Below, in pieces: positions 27,943-37,711 of a stretch of 64,000 nucleotides of DNA. The DNA comes from Cryobacterium sp. PH31-L1 (GTDB lineage Bacteria > Actinomycetota > Actinomycetes > Actinomycetales > Microbacteriaceae): NCBI RefSeq assembly GCF_030063145.1, contig NZ_JASISM010000004.1, positions 1 through 64,000 on the forward strand, written 5' to 3'. Made by a program: the position numbers and the translations under genes. Under the pieces are notes generated by a model. The model was not told the origin of the DNA. It ran no database searches and worked only from the letters and a program-made list of their open reading frames with translations. Position 1 is the first letter of the stretch; every line of letters begins with the position of its first letter.

Positions 27943-29460
27943 TCAGATTCCGAGGTTGCCCTCGAACGCACCGGCTTCGAGCCGCGCCTTCATCGTGGTG
28001 AGGAAGCGGGCTGCATCCGCTCCGTCGATGATGCGGTGGTCATAGGACAACGCGAGGTACACGCTGGAACGGATCGCGATCGAGTCGAGACCGTCGTTGG
28101 TGACAACGAGCGGCTTCTTATACACGATGCCAGTGCCCAGAATGGCGCTCTGCGGCAGGAACACGACGGGCGTGTCGAACAGCGCGCCACGCGAACCGGT
28201 GTTGGTCAGCGTGAACGTTCCGCCACTCAGTTCATCGGGCTTCAGCTTGTTGTCGCGGGTGCGAGCGGCGAGGTCTGCGATCTGGGCGGCGAAACCGGCC
28301 AGATCGAGTTCCCCGGCGTTACGCACAACGGGGGTCAGCAGGCCACGCTCGGTGTCAACGGCAATGCTGATGTTCTCCTGCGCCGGGTAGACGATCGTGT
28401 CGCCCTCGATCGTGGCGTTCACGATCGGGATGGCACGGAGGGCCTCGGCGGCAGCGAGGGCGAAGAACGGCAGGAAGGACAGCTTGTTGCCGGTCTTCTC
28501 AGCGAAAGCGCCCTTGACCCGGTCGCGGAGCAGAGCGACGCGGGTGACGTCGACCTCGACCACGGTCGTGAGCTGAGCGGATGACTGCATCGAGATGACA
28601 GCACGCTCGGCGACGACCTTGCGCAGGCGCGACATCGGCTGGGTGGTGCCACGCAGCGGCGAGACCTCGACGACCGGTGCGGCAGCGGTCGTGCCGACGG
28701 CCGAGGCCGCCTGCACGATGTCTTCCTTGCGGATGCGCCCGCCCACTCCCGTGCCGCTGATCGTCGCCAGGTCAACACCGGCTTCGTTGGCGAGCTTGCG
28801 CACGATCGGTGTGACGTAGCCGCTGGTGCCGGCGTGTGAACCGCGTGCCGCCGGGGCGGCAGCGACAGGTGCAGGTGCTGCTGCCGGGGCTGCAGCGACC
28901 GGCGCCGGTGCTGCCGCAACGGGCGCTGGTGCAGCCACCGGTGCCGCGACGGGTGCTGGTGCAGCGACCGGTGCCGCGACGGGCGCTGGTGCAGCCATCG
29001 GTGCCGCGACGGGTGCTGGTGCAGCGACTGGCGCTGGTGCGGCCGCTGGTGCCGCAACGGGCGCTGGTGCGGCAACGGGCTCGGGCGCAGGGACCGGCGC
29101 GGGAGCTTCCGCAACGGGAGCTTCCGCAACCGGTGCCTCAGCAACCGGTGCCTCAGCAACCGGTGCCTCAGCAACCGGTGCCTCAGCGACGGGTGTCTCA
29201 GCGACGGGTGCGGCAGCGCCGGATCCGTCGCCGATGGTGACGAGGGGGGTGCCGACCTCGACGGTCTCATCTTCCTGCACCAGGATGGCTTCAATGATGC
29301 CGGCGACCGGGGACGGGATTTCCGTGTCCACCTTGTCGGTCGATACCTCGAGCAACGGCTCGTCGACCTCCACGCGGTCGCCCACGTTCTTGAGCCAGCG
29401 GGTGACCGTGCCCTCTGTGACACTCTCTCCGAGTGCCGGGAGGCTGACGGATTCGCTCAT
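27943..29460 (-). CDS. sucB: Dihydrolipoamide acyltransferase (E2)
   Basis: A 505-aa core E2 of a 2-oxoacid dehydrogenase complex. One lipoyl domain (1-75) has Lys43 in STDKVDTEI. A 120-residue Ala/Pro/Val linker follows (about 85-205), then a peripheral-subunit-binding domain (GYVTPIVRKLANEAGVDL) and the catalytic domain ending near YDHRIIDGADAARF. In actinobacteria such SucB-named E2s usually serve pyruvate dehydrogenase, which fits AceE encoded nearby; oxoglutarate use cannot be excluded. AAGGAG precedes ATG 29460. Confidence 0.93.
   Translation of the reverse strand: MSESVSLPALGESVTEGTVTRWLKNVGDRVEVDEPLLEVSTDKVDTEIPSPVAGIIEAILVQEDETVEVGTPLVTIGDGSGAAAPVAETPVAEAPVAEAPVAEAPVAEAPVAEAPVAEAPAPVPAPEPVAAPAPVAAPAAAPAPVAAPAPVAAPMAAPAPVAAPVAAPAPVAAPVAAPAPVAAAPAPVAAAPAAAPAPVAAAPAARGSHAGTSGYVTPIVRKLANEAGVDLATISGTGVGGRIRKEDIVQAASAVGTTAAAPVVEVSPLRGTTQPMSRLRKVVAERAVISMQSSAQLTTVVEVDVTRVALLRDRVKGAFAEKTGNKLSFLPFFALAAAEALRAIPIVNATIEGDTIVYPAQENISIAVDTERGLLTPVVRNAGELDLAGFAAQIADLAARTRDNKLKPDELSGGTFTLTNTGSRGALFDTPVVFLPQSAILGTGIVYKKPLVVTNDGLDSIAIRSSVYLALSYDHRIIDGADAARFLTTMKARLEAGAFEGNLGI
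28921..29205 (-). repeat. Tandem repeats encoding the E2 linker
   Basis: Two repeat families lie in the sucB linker. Three 30-bp units start at 28921, 28951 and 28981, with one or two differences each. Seven 15-bp units run from 29101 to 29205 (for example 29131-29145 and 29146-29160 are identical) and encode PVAEA. Such repeats are prone to slipped-strand length change. Confidence 0.9.
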
Positions 29461-29522
29461 GCGTATGTCTCCTTCAAAACCGTTTGCTTATCTGAAAAAT
29501 GGATGAAAATTGTGGAATCCGA

Positions 29523-30896
29523 CTACATCGCGTGAAGCGGTTTGCCGGCGAGCGCCAGGAAGGCCTCACCCATCGCTTCGTTCTGCGTCGGGTGGGCGTG
29601 CAGGAAAGGAGCGATGTCCTCCGGGTACGCTTCCCAGTTCACCACGAGCTGGCCTTCGCCGATGAGCTCACCGACGCGAGCGCCGATCATGTGGATGCCC
29701 ACGATGGGGCCGTCCTTGACGCGTACCAGCTTGACCGAACCGGCAGTGCCGAGAATCGAGCTCTTGCCGTTTCCGCCGAGGTTGTACTCGTAGGTGGCGA
29801 TCTGGTCGGCACCGAACTTGTCGGCCGCTCTGGCTTCGCTGTACCCGACGGAGGCAACCTCGGGGTCACAGTAGGTGACCTTGGGGATATTCACGTCTTC
29901 GACGATGATCGGGTTCAGTCCGGCGATTTCTTCGGCGACGAAGATGCCCTGCTGGAAGCCACGGTGGGCGAGCTGCAGGCCGGGAACGATGTCGCCCACG
30001 GCGTAGACGCCGGGGATGTTCGTGGCGAGGCGCTCGTCGGTGATGACGAACCCGCGGTCCATAGTGACCCCGACCTCGTCGAAGCCGAGGCCCGCCGTGA
30101 CCGGGCCGCGGCCGACGGCCACGAGGAGCAGGTCCGCCTCAACGGTCGCACCGTTCTCGAGCGTGACAACGACGCCCGAATCGGACTGCGTGACACTCTG
30201 AAAGCGGATGCCGAGGGAATACTCAATACCGCGCTTGCGGAAGGCACGCTCGAGCTGCTTGGAGATCGACTCTTCCTCGTTGGGCACCAGGTGCGGCAAT
30301 GCCTCGATGATCGTGACGTCGGCGCCGAAAGACTTCCAGACGCTCGCGAACTCGACGCCGATGACGCCGCCGCCGAGCACAGCGACCTTCTTGGGAACGT
30401 AGTCCAGGGCGAGAGCGGTTTCGCTCGTGATGACGCGGCCACCGATCTCGAGCCCGGGCAGCGAGCGAGAGTAGGAGCCGGTAGCCAGAATGACGTTCTT
30501 GCCGACGATCATGTCGTCGCCGACCTGAACGGTCGTGGGGGAGACCAGGTGGCCTTCGCCCTCAATCACCGTGATTCCGCGAGCCTTGACCAGGCCCTGC
30601 AATCCCTTGTACTTGCTCGCCACGATACCCTCGCGGAACGCGGTGACTGCAGCGATGTCGATGCCCTCGAACGCGGTCTTGACGCCGTACTTGGCGGCTT
30701 CGCGGCTGACATCGGCAACTTCAGCCGAGTGCAGGAGGGCTTTGGTCGGAATGCAACCGACGTGCAGGCAGGTGCCGCCGAGTTTGCCCTTCTCGATCAG
30801 ACCAACAGTGAATCCCAGCTGCACGGCACGCAGCGCTGCTGCGTATCCACCGCTTCCGCCACCGAGAACGACAATGTCAAAATTCTGTTCCGACAC
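29523..30896 (-). CDS. lpd: Dihydrolipoyl dehydrogenase (E3)
   Basis: A 457-aa FAD enzyme reoxidising dihydrolipoamide with NAD+. The redox disulfide GGTCLHVGCIPTK, the FAD motif VVLGGGSGGYAAALRA, the NAD motif AVLGGGVIGVEFA and the C-terminal HAHPTQNE histidine-glutamate pair are present. It starts at GTG 30896 behind GAGGGAG and has its own promoter at 30942-30971. sucB follows after 62 bp, giving an E3-E2 operon. Confidence 0.95.
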   Translation of the reverse strand: MSEQNFDIVVLGGGSGGYAAALRAVQLGFTVGLIEKGKLGGTCLHVGCIPTKALLHSAEVADVSREAAKYGVKTAFEGIDIAAVTAFREGIVASKYKGLQGLVKARGITVIEGEGHLVSPTTVQVGDDMIVGKNVILATGSYSRSLPGLEIGGRVITSETALALDYVPKKVAVLGGGVIGVEFASVWKSFGADVTIIEALPHLVPNEEESISKQLERAFRKRGIEYSLGIRFQSVTQSDSGVVVTLENGATVEADLLLVAVGRGPVTAGLGFDEVGVTMDRGFVITDERLATNIPGVYAVGDIVPGLQLAHRGFQQGIFVAEEIAGLNPIIVEDVNIPKVTYCDPEVASVGYSEARAADKFGADQIATYEYNLGGNGKSSILGTAGSVKLVRVKDGPIVGIHMIGARVGELIGEGQLVVNWEAYPEDIAPFLHAHPTQNEAMGEAFLALAGKPLHAM

Positions 30897-30941
30897 TCAG
30901 CTACTCCCTCGCGCATTACGCTTTGTCACGACGGCCGACAG

Positions 30942-30971
30942 ATTATGCTGATCGGCCGCGTGGTTTGACAA
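30942..30971 (-). promoter_or_regulatory. Promoter of lpd-sucB
   Basis: On the minus strand TTGTCA (30971-30966) and CATAAT (30947-30942) with an 18-bp spacer, about 46 nt before the GTG. It has the same hexamers and spacing as the promoter at 230-259. Confidence 0.6.
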
Positions 30972-30996
30972 GCTTTTTCTTGCCCCTACGACTGTA

Positions 30997-32490
30997 CTAC
31001 GGGCGTGAAAAGTCCTCGGCCAGTCGAAGTAGCGCCCGGACGGACACCCCGGTAGGGCCGGCAGAGGTGAATCCCCAGCCCGCGCCGGAGTTCTCGGCCG
31101 GTCCGGCGATGTCTAGGTGCGCCCATGGAATGGTCTGGCCGGCCGCATCCGTTCCGATGAATTCCTTCAAAAAGACCCCGGCAAGCAGCATACCGCCGGC
31201 CGCGCTGCCGATTTTCGCGTTGGCGATGTCGGCGACGTCCGAGTTGAGGGTGGCGCGCAGTTCCTCCGGGAACGGCATCGGCCAGGCCGTCTCGCCCGCT
31301 GCAGCGCTGGCCGCGAGCACGTGTTGCACGAGATTGTCATCGCCCATGGCGCCAAAATAGCGGTTGCCCAGTGCGACGACCTGCGCCCCGGTCAGGGTCG
31401 CGACGTCGATGATGGCGTCGGGGTGTTCTTCGCCGGCCGCGACGAGGCCGTCGGCGAGTACCAGTCGGCCCTCGGCATCCGTGTTGAGCACCTCGACGGT
31501 GCGGCCGCCGCGCATGCGGAGCACGTCGTTGGGTCGGATGGCCGAACCGGACGGCATGTTCTCGGCGATGCACATCCACGCGGTGATCCGCACCGGAAGC
31601 TGGAGTTTTGCGGCGGCTACGACCACAGCGAGCACGGTGGCAGCACCGGTCATGTCGTATTTCATTCCCACCATGGATGCCGGCGGCTTGAGCGAGAGTC
31701 CGCCGGTGTCGAACGTGATGCCCTTGCCGACCAGGGCGAGGTGCTTTCCGGCTCCGCTCGGCGTGTAGCTGAGTTTGACCAGGCGCGGCGGGCGGGTGGA
31801 GCCGGCTCCGACCCCGGCGATGCCGCCGAACCCGTCGGCGGCCAGTTGCTGCTCGTCCCAGACCGTCACCGCCAGCGGCAGTCCGCTGGCGGCTTCGATC
31901 GCCAACTCAGCCAGCGTCGCCGGATACAGGTCGAGCGGCGGCATGTTCACCAGATCCTTGACCAGGGCCATGGCCTCGGCGCTGACCTGGGCGCGCTCCA
32001 CAGCGGATGCCGCCGGCGTCTCGGTGTGCACCAGGACGTTTCGGGCCGGCAGTTTGGTACCGGCCAGCGAACTGTGGCGGTAAGCCGTGTAGGAGTAGCC
32101 GCCGAGGGCGGCGCCCTCGAGCACGGCCTCGACCTGGTCGGCGTCGCCCAGGGGCAGAGCGAAGGCGACCGAGGTCGCGCCGGTCAGCTGCCGAACGGCA
32201 GACCCGGCCGCGTGACGCAGGGCTGCGGTGGTGAGCACGCGTCCCAGTCCGACGACGGCGATGCTGCGCGGAGTGCCGACAGCCGACACCAGACGCACGA
32301 TCTCATCCCGAGCTCCGGTTGCGTTCAGGAGCGGCAGCTGAGTTGCCACCGACGCGATCAGGTCGTCACCGAGAGTGACGTCCGCGACCAGCTGCACCCC
32401 ATCATCCGTTTGCAGCGCGGCGAGGATGAGAATGTCGGCGGGGGAGTCCAGCGCGGACTCGGTGGACAGGGACAGGGTGGGAACAGTCAT
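30997..32490 (-). CDS. pepA: Leucyl aminopeptidase (M17)
   Basis: A 497-aa cytosolic aminopeptidase with two metals. The M17 signature NTDAEGRLVL, the Lys/Asp segment VGKGITFDTGG and DMTGAATVL, and a C-terminal HLDIAGPAE are all intact. Length is normal. The ATG at 32490 has TAGCAT 6 nt before it and no ribosome binding site, so it is probably leaderless. lpd lies 100 bp downstream on the same strand but has its own promoter. Confidence 0.95.
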   Translation of the reverse strand: MTVPTLSLSTESALDSPADILILAALQTDDGVQLVADVTLGDDLIASVATQLPLLNATGARDEIVRLVSAVGTPRSIAVVGLGRVLTTAALRHAAGSAVRQLTGATSVAFALPLGDADQVEAVLEGAALGGYSYTAYRHSSLAGTKLPARNVLVHTETPAASAVERAQVSAEAMALVKDLVNMPPLDLYPATLAELAIEAASGLPLAVTVWDEQQLAADGFGGIAGVGAGSTRPPRLVKLSYTPSGAGKHLALVGKGITFDTGGLSLKPPASMVGMKYDMTGAATVLAVVVAAAKLQLPVRITAWMCIAENMPSGSAIRPNDVLRMRGGRTVEVLNTDAEGRLVLADGLVAAGEEHPDAIIDVATLTGAQVVALGNRYFGAMGDDNLVQHVLAASAAAGETAWPMPFPEELRATLNSDVADIANAKIGSAAGGMLLAGVFLKEFIGTDAAGQTIPWAHLDIAGPAENSGAGWGFTSAGPTGVSVRALLRLAEDFSRP

Positions 32491-32593
32491 ACCTCGATGC
32501 TATCCGTGGCCGTCGCCGGGCTGTTCGCTCTGGGCACGACGTCGAAAGCCCCCAAACACAGCACGAATGTGACCCTCGGATTAGAGTTAAGGA

Positions 32594-33517
32594 ATGTCAG
32601 ACCCCGAGGAGCTCTACGAACTCACCGCCGACGCCGCTGGCGTCCCGCAAGGGTTGCACCTGATCATGGGGCTGACCGGCTTCGCGGATGCCGGTGGTGC
32701 GGTTGCGCAGTTCACCGACTATCTGCTGACCACACTGGATCACACCGTCGTCGCGTCGTTCGACACCGACACCCTGCTGGACTATCGGGCTCGGCGCCCA
32801 ATCATCTACTTCGATCAGGATCACCTCACCGATTATCAGCCGCCGGTGTTGAAGTTGTATCTGGCCCGCGATGAGATCGGACAGCCGTTCCTGTTCCTGA
32901 CCGGCTTCGAACCTGACTTTCGCTGGGAGCAGTTCACCGCGGCCGTGCTGCAGCTCGTCGACCGCTTCACGGTCGTCGGGGCAACCTGGGTGCACGCCAT
33001 CCCGATGCCCGTTCCGCACACCCGACCAATCGGTGTCACGGTTAGTGGCAACCGATCTGATCTCATCGAGAACCGATCGGTCTGGCGTCCGCACACGCAG
33101 GTCGCGGCCAACGTTCTGCACCTTCTGGAGTTCCGCCTGCAAGAACGTGGCGCCTCCACTGTCGGCTATGTACTTCTCATTCCGCACTATCTCGGTGACA
33201 CCGAATTCCCGGCCGCAGCCCTCACCGCGTTGGAAAGCACGAGCGCATCGACCGGATTAATTTTTCCGACCGATCGTCTCCGTGAAGCCAATCGCGAGTT
33301 CGTGGCGCGCATCGACGACCAGGTGCAGAACAACCCGGAGCTGGCCAAGCTGGTGGGCACCCTGGAGCAGCGCTACGACGCCTATATGGAGGGGAGCCCG
33401 CTGCGGTCGCCGCTCACCGACGAGGACGGCGAGCTGCCGTCGGCGGATGAAATCGCTGCCGAACTCGAGAATTTCCTCGCCCTGCGCCGCAGTCGTGATG
33501 ACGGAGCTGCCAACTAG
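32594..33517 (+). CDS. PAC2 family protein
   Basis: A 307-aa actinobacterial member of the PAC2 (proteasome assembly chaperone) superfamily. Supporting segments are LIMGLTGFADAGGAVAQFTDYLL at the N-terminus, FLFLTGFEPDFRWEQF, and VGATWVHAIPMPVPHTRP. The bacterial function is not established, and no proteasome gene is in the window. The ATG at 32594 is preceded by TAGAGT with a 6-nt gap; an AAGGA is too close to act as a normal binding site. It diverges from pepA. Confidence 0.88.
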   Translation: MSDPEELYELTADAAGVPQGLHLIMGLTGFADAGGAVAQFTDYLLTTLDHTVVASFDTDTLLDYRARRPIIYFDQDHLTDYQPPVLKLYLARDEIGQPFLFLTGFEPDFRWEQFTAAVLQLVDRFTVVGATWVHAIPMPVPHTRPIGVTVSGNRSDLIENRSVWRPHTQVAANVLHLLEFRLQERGASTVGYVLLIPHYLGDTEFPAAALTALESTSASTGLIFPTDRLREANREFVARIDDQVQNNPELAKLVGTLEQRYDAYMEGSPLRSPLTDEDGELPSADEIAAELENFLALRRSRDDGAAN

Positions 33518-33569
33518 GCGCAACTGGCAGGCCTGACCTGCCGGTCAGGAACGCGATAGGTTTGATCGA

Positions 33570-34904
33570 GTGAACTCCCGTCGATCCACCCTGATCTTTA
33601 TCATCGGGTCGTTCGCGTATCTGTCTGCCGTGCTGCAGCGCACCTCGATGGGTATCGCCGGGGTCGCCGCCACGGAACGTTTCGGCGGCTCCGCTGCCAT
33701 CCTCTCGAGCCTGGCCGTCGTGCAGCTCATCGTCTACGCCGCTGCGCAAATTCCGGTCGGCGTGTTGATCGACCGGTACGGCCCACGGGTGCTCATGATC
33801 ACCGGCACCGCCCTGATGGTCACCGGTCAGATCACCCTGGCCGTGGCACCGGATATCACCCTCGCCATTGTGGGGCGCATTCTCGTCGGCGCGGGCGACG
33901 CGACCATTTTCATCTCGATGATCCGCCTGATCAGTTCCTGGTTCAGCGGTCGCATCGTCCCCCTGCTGTCCCAGTGGATGGGCAACATCGGTCAACTCGG
34001 CCAGGTACTCTCCGCGGTGCCGCTGGCCTGGCTGCTCCACACCAGCGGCTGGGAACCCGCCTTCCTCTCGGCGGCATCCGTAGCCGTGATCGCCCTGATC
34101 GTGGTCATCATTTTCGTGCAGGACCGACCCAGAGACGTCACCGAGCACGTACGTGCCAATAGCCTCAGTATCGCGCTGATCCAGCTGCGACACAGTTTTC
34201 GGCGCCCGGGCACCCAGCTCGGATTCTGGTCGCACTACGTGACGCAGTCTTCCGGCACGGTCTTCAGTTTGCTCTGGGGCTATCCCTTCATGGTCTTCGG
34301 CCTCGGCTACGAACCGGCGTTCGCCGCCGGAATGCTGACCGTGTTGGTCGGCGCCGGCCTCGTGTTCGGGCCGATCCTCGGACTGCTGACCGCACGCTAC
34401 CCACTGCGCCGCAGCAATATCGTGCTCGGCATCGTGACCGGCATCGGAATCGCCTGGGCGACCGTGCTGCTCTGGCCCGGCGTTCCACCGCTCTGGAGCA
34501 TTGTGCTGCTGCTGGTCGTGCTCGGCATCGGCGGGCCGGGCTCGCTGATCGGCTTCGATTTCGCGCGCACCTTCAATCCGCAGCGCAGCCTGGGCTCGGC
34601 CAACGGCGTCGTCAATGTCGGTGGCTTCACCGCGAGCTTCGTCATGATGTACCTGATCGGGCTGCTGCTCGACCTGCAGAACGGATGGCGCGTGGCCGGG
34701 GGAGCAGCGAGCGACCTGTACGCGCTCGACGCATTTCGGGTGGCATTCACGGTGCAGTATCTGGTCGTCGGAATCGGCATCGGCTTTCTCGTGCACGCCA
34801 GGCGGCGCACCAGACGCCAGCTCTCCCGCGACGAGGGAATAGAAGTCGCACCGATCTGGGTTGCACTATCACGCGCCTGGAAACGGCGTAACGAACGATC
34901 GTAG
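33570..34904 (+). CDS. MFS transporter
   Basis: A 444-aa integral membrane protein with about twelve hydrophobic helices and an MFS loop 2-3 motif (GVLIDRYGPRVLMITGT). A basic, Arg-rich cytoplasmic C-terminus follows the last helix. It resembles the nitrate/sugar-phosphate-like or general antiporter branches, but the substrate cannot be told. The GTG start at 33570 has TAGGTT 7 nt upstream and no ribosome binding site. It follows the PAC2 gene by 52 bp and precedes the sigA leader. Confidence 0.88.
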   Translation: MNSRRSTLIFIIGSFAYLSAVLQRTSMGIAGVAATERFGGSAAILSSLAVVQLIVYAAAQIPVGVLIDRYGPRVLMITGTALMVTGQITLAVAPDITLAIVGRILVGAGDATIFISMIRLISSWFSGRIVPLLSQWMGNIGQLGQVLSAVPLAWLLHTSGWEPAFLSAASVAVIALIVVIIFVQDRPRDVTEHVRANSLSIALIQLRHSFRRPGTQLGFWSHYVTQSSGTVFSLLWGYPFMVFGLGYEPAFAAGMLTVLVGAGLVFGPILGLLTARYPLRRSNIVLGIVTGIGIAWATVLLWPGVPPLWSIVLLLVVLGIGGPGSLIGFDFARTFNPQRSLGSANGVVNVGGFTASFVMMYLIGLLLDLQNGWRVAGGAASDLYALDAFRVAFTVQYLVVGIGIGFLVHARRRTRRQLSRDEGIEVAPIWVALSRAWKRRNERS

Positions 34905-34917
34905 TACGTGTCGTGGC

Positions 34918-34946
34918 TTGTCGTCCAGACAAACCGTGCAATAATT
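34918..34946 (+). promoter_or_regulatory. Candidate promoter of sigA
   Basis: TTGTCG (34918-34923) and ATAATT (34941-34946) with a 17-bp spacer. The resulting leader to ATG 35101 would be about 145 nt and contains a hairpin (CACGCC at 34974-34979 with GGCGTG at 34991-34996). Confidence 0.45.
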
Positions 34947-35100
34947 ATTTCTAGGACCCGTTCTGGTCCGGGGCACGCCGAAATCATTTTGGCGTGGGCA
35001 TCCCGGGACTTGACATGGGTCCAAGTTCTGCCCAAAAACGCATCTGGCACCGTCACCGGTCGCACAGACGCAGGTACGACTCCGCATGAGAGGTGTTCGA

Positions 35101-36390
35101 ATGGCAACCACCGTCAAGACCGACGTGACCGACGAGTCCGTCACGACTCCGGTAGTACCGCCGGTCAAGAAGACCGTCACCAAGGCTGCAGCCGCAAAGG
35201 CAGCAACAGTCGAGGCCGCAGCGACGAAGAAGTCCGCGGCCGCCGGTTTGGCGGCCGAGAAGCCGGCCCCGAAGAAGCGCGCGACCAAGGCGAAGGTCGT
35301 CAAGAAAGACGATGAAGCCGACGTTGACGGCGGTTCCGAAGCCGACGACGACGAGTCAGACGAGGAGAGCACCAAGCGCACGGCATCGGCCGAGCCGCTC
35401 CCCAGCGGCGCCCTCGTACTCTCCCTGGTTGACGATGACGACGAGGTCCCGGTCTATTCCAGCGCCATCACCGGTGCCACGGCCGACCCGGTCAAGGACT
35501 ACCTCAAGCAGATCGGTAAAGTCGCCCTGCTGAACGCGGCTGAAGAGGTCGAACTCGCTATGCGCATCGAAGCCGGCCTGTTCGCCGAAGACAAGCTGTC
35601 GGAGATGACGGATGTCGAGAAAAAGAATGCCCTCGGCCGTGAGCTGCAGTGGGTCGCCAAAGACGGCGCCCGGGCCAAGAGCCACCTCCTCGGTGCCAAC
35701 CTGCGCCTCGTCGTGTCGCTCGCCAAGCGGTACACCGGTCGCGGAATGCAGTTCCTCGACCTGATCCAGGAAGGCAACCTGGGTCTCATTCGTGCGGTCG
35801 AGAAATTCGACTACACCAAGGGCTTCAAGTTCAGCACCTACGCCACCTGGTGGATCCGCCAGGCCATCACCCGGGCCATGGCCGACCAGGCTCGCACCAT
35901 TCGTATTCCGGTGCACATGGTCGAGGTCATCAACAAGCTCGCCCGTGTGCAGCGCCAGATGCTGCAGGACCTCGGTCGCGAACCCACCCCGGAAGAGCTC
36001 AGCCGCGAACTCGACATGACGCCTGAAAAGGTCGTCGAGGTTCAGAAGTACGGTCGCGAGCCCATCTCGCTGCACACCCCGCTCGGTGAAGACGGTGACA
36101 GCGAATTCGGTGACCTCATCGAAGACACCGAAGCCGTCGTGCCTGCCGATGCCGTGGGTTTCACCATGCTGCAGAAGCAGCTGGAGAGCCTGCTCGACTC
36201 GCTGTCCGAGCGCGAAGCCGGTGTGATTCGCATGCGCTTCGGCCTCGGCGACGGCATGCCGAAAACGCTCGACCAGATTGGCGACACCTTCGGGGTCACG
36301 CGTGAGCGCATCCGTCAGATCGAGTCCAAGACGATGGCCAAGCTTCGACACCCGTCCCGGTCGCAGTCCCTGCGCGACTACCTCGAGTAA
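35101..36390 (+). CDS. sigA: Primary RNA polymerase sigma factor (RpoD/HrdB type)
   Basis: A 429-aa housekeeping sigma factor. Residues 1-90 are a Lys/Ala-rich then Asp/Glu-rich variable extension. Region 1.2 is at [13 protein letters not shown], region 2 at [17 protein letters not shown] and [17 protein letters not shown], and region 3 at [14 protein letters not shown]. Region 4 carries the -35 helix [18 protein letters not shown] 35101 is chosen over one 15 bp earlier because GAGAGG is correctly placed. murT follows 34 bp downstream. Confidence 0.95.
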   Translation: MATTVKTDVTDESVTTPVVPPVKKTVTKAAAAKAATVEAAATKKSAAAGLAAEKPAPKKRATKAKVVKKDDEADVDGGSEADDDESDEESTKRTASAEPLPSGALVLSLVDDDDEVPVYSSAITGATADPVKDYLKQIGKVALLNAAEEVELAMRIEAGLFAEDKLSEMTDVEKKNALGRELQWVAKDGARAKSHLLGANLRLVVSLAKRYTGRGMQFLDLIQEGNLGLIRAVEKFDYTKGFKFSTYATWWIRQAITRAMADQARTIRIPVHMVEVINKLARVQRQMLQDLGREPTPEELSRELDMTPEKVVEVQKYGREPISLHTPLGEDGDSEFGDLIEDTEAVVPADAVGFTMLQKQLESLLDSLSEREAGVIRMRFGLGDGMPKTLDQIGDTFGVTRERIRQIESKTMAKLRHPSRSQSLRDYLE

Positions 36391-36424
36391 ACGTGACAGT
36401 GACAGGTCCTACCCGGACTGCGTT

Positions 36425-37711
36425 GTGCGGTTCGTGAGTTCTCTTCGCTACGCCCCCGCGATTCTCATCGGTCGGGCCGTTCGGCTGCTTGCGCGCTGGC
36501 GCAAACCGGGCGGTGGCTCGGCCATTCCCGGCGTCGTCGTCAACCGCATCGCCCCGGGCTTTCTGGCCGCGACGCTGAACGGGTTTCCGCTCGGCCTGGT
36601 GATCGTGACCGGGTCCAGTGGCAAATCAACCACGACCAAGATGCTCGTCGCCGTTCTGCGCGCGCACGGCCTGTCCGTGTTCACCAACCAGTCGACGGCC
36701 AACATCAGCCAGGGGCTGACCAGCGCCCTTCTGGAACAGGTCAGCCTGTCCGGTCGGATTGCCGGCGACGTTGCCGTGCTTGAAATGGATGAGGGACACG
36801 GCGCGTTCATCGCCGGGTCGCTGACTCCGCGGGTCGTCGCCCTGACCAACGTCATGGTGGACCAGATCGACCGCTTCCACGACTCTGAAATGGTCGCCGC
36901 CCTGCTCGCGAAAATCGCTGCACGGGCTACGGAGTCGGTCGTACTCAACGCTGACGACCGCTACCTGGCCGATCTCGGTCACGATCTCGAACCCGGCGTT
37001 TCGGTAGCCCGCTATGGTGTGACTGCCGAGGTTCTCGCTCAGTATCCACGCGGACTCGGTTACGCCGACACCGCACCGATTCGCCTGCCAGTAGGAACCG
37101 GGCTCCAGCTCACCCGGGTAGCCGGCCGGGACGCCGACGTGCAGTTTGCCACCGGCGTTCACAGCATCCGCTTGCCGGCCCGCGGCATCCACTACGCCGT
37201 CGACGCGCTGACCGCGCTGAGCACGGCCCAGTCGACCCTCGGCGATCTCTTCGATCCGGCGATAGCCTGCACGGCGCTGTCGGCCATGCCGGCCGTGTTC
37301 GGACGCGGCGAGGTCGTCACCGTTGGCGGCAAAACAATTGAGTTTGTGCTCGTGCAGAACCCGTCGAGTTTTCAGCTCAACGTGGACAGTCTCGAATCGG
37401 GAACCGAGCAGATTTTGGTGATCATCGGCTCCGATGTGCGTGATCCGTCATACTTCTGGCCGGTGGACACCTCCGGGCTCGGCCACGTACTCATCGCCTC
37501 CGGGCTCAAGGCGCACGATATCGCCTTGCAGCTGGCCTACGACGACGTCTCCGTCGACCGCATCGAGCCCGATGTCCCGACCGCTCTCGACGCGTTCCTG
37601 GCCCTGCCCGATCCCGTCTCCGGGGTGAAAACCATCATCTTCTCCGCCGACGGAATGCGGCGCACCCGCTCGCACCTCGGCCTCGTCTCCAACACTGAGG
37701 AACCGGTATGA
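36425..37711 (+). CDS. murT: MurT-like Mur ligase, lipid II D-Glu-activating subunit
   Basis: A 428-aa Mur-ligase-fold protein with a C-terminal DUF1727 domain. In Staphylococcus, MurT uses ATP to activate the alpha-carboxyl of D-Glu in lipid II and amidates it with ammonia from GatD. P-loop TGSSGKSTTTKM, the VLEMDEGHG acidic motif, NADDRYLADLG and the C-terminal VRDPSYFWPVD (aspartate expected to reach GatD) are kept. Unlike the staphylococcal enzyme it has no Cys4 zinc ribbon after NADD. GTG 36425 is chosen by fit to family N-termini. It overlaps gatD by 4 bp. Confidence 0.85.
   Translation: MRFVSSLRYAPAILIGRAVRLLARWRKPGGGSAIPGVVVNRIAPGFLAATLNGFPLGLVIVTGSSGKSTTTKMLVAVLRAHGLSVFTNQSTANISQGLTSALLEQVSLSGRIAGDVAVLEMDEGHGAFIAGSLTPRVVALTNVMVDQIDRFHDSEMVAALLAKIAARATESVVLNADDRYLADLGHDLEPGVSVARYGVTAEVLAQYPRGLGYADTAPIRLPVGTGLQLTRVAGRDADVQFATGVHSIRLPARGIHYAVDALTALSTAQSTLGDLFDPAIACTALSAMPAVFGRGEVVTVGGKTIEFVLVQNPSSFQLNVDSLESGTEQILVIIGSDVRDPSYFWPVDTSGLGHVLIASGLKAHDIALQLAYDDVSVDRIEPDVPTALDAFLALPDPVSGVKTIIFSADGMRRTRSHLGLVSNTEEPV

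Noticed and set aside
28826..29506. Repeat array at 28.9-29.2 kb considered as CRISPR or minisatellite, and a plus-strand Ala/Gly/Thr frame across it
   Set aside because: Units are 15 and 30 bp without unique spacers and stay in frame as the Pro/Ala linker of SucB; the plus-strand frame is the mirror of that repeat.
36425..37711. MurT as MurC, MurE or another core Mur ligase
   Set aside because: The short N-terminus, the DUF1727 C-terminal domain with VRDPSYFWPVD, and the overlapping gatD are specific to MurT.
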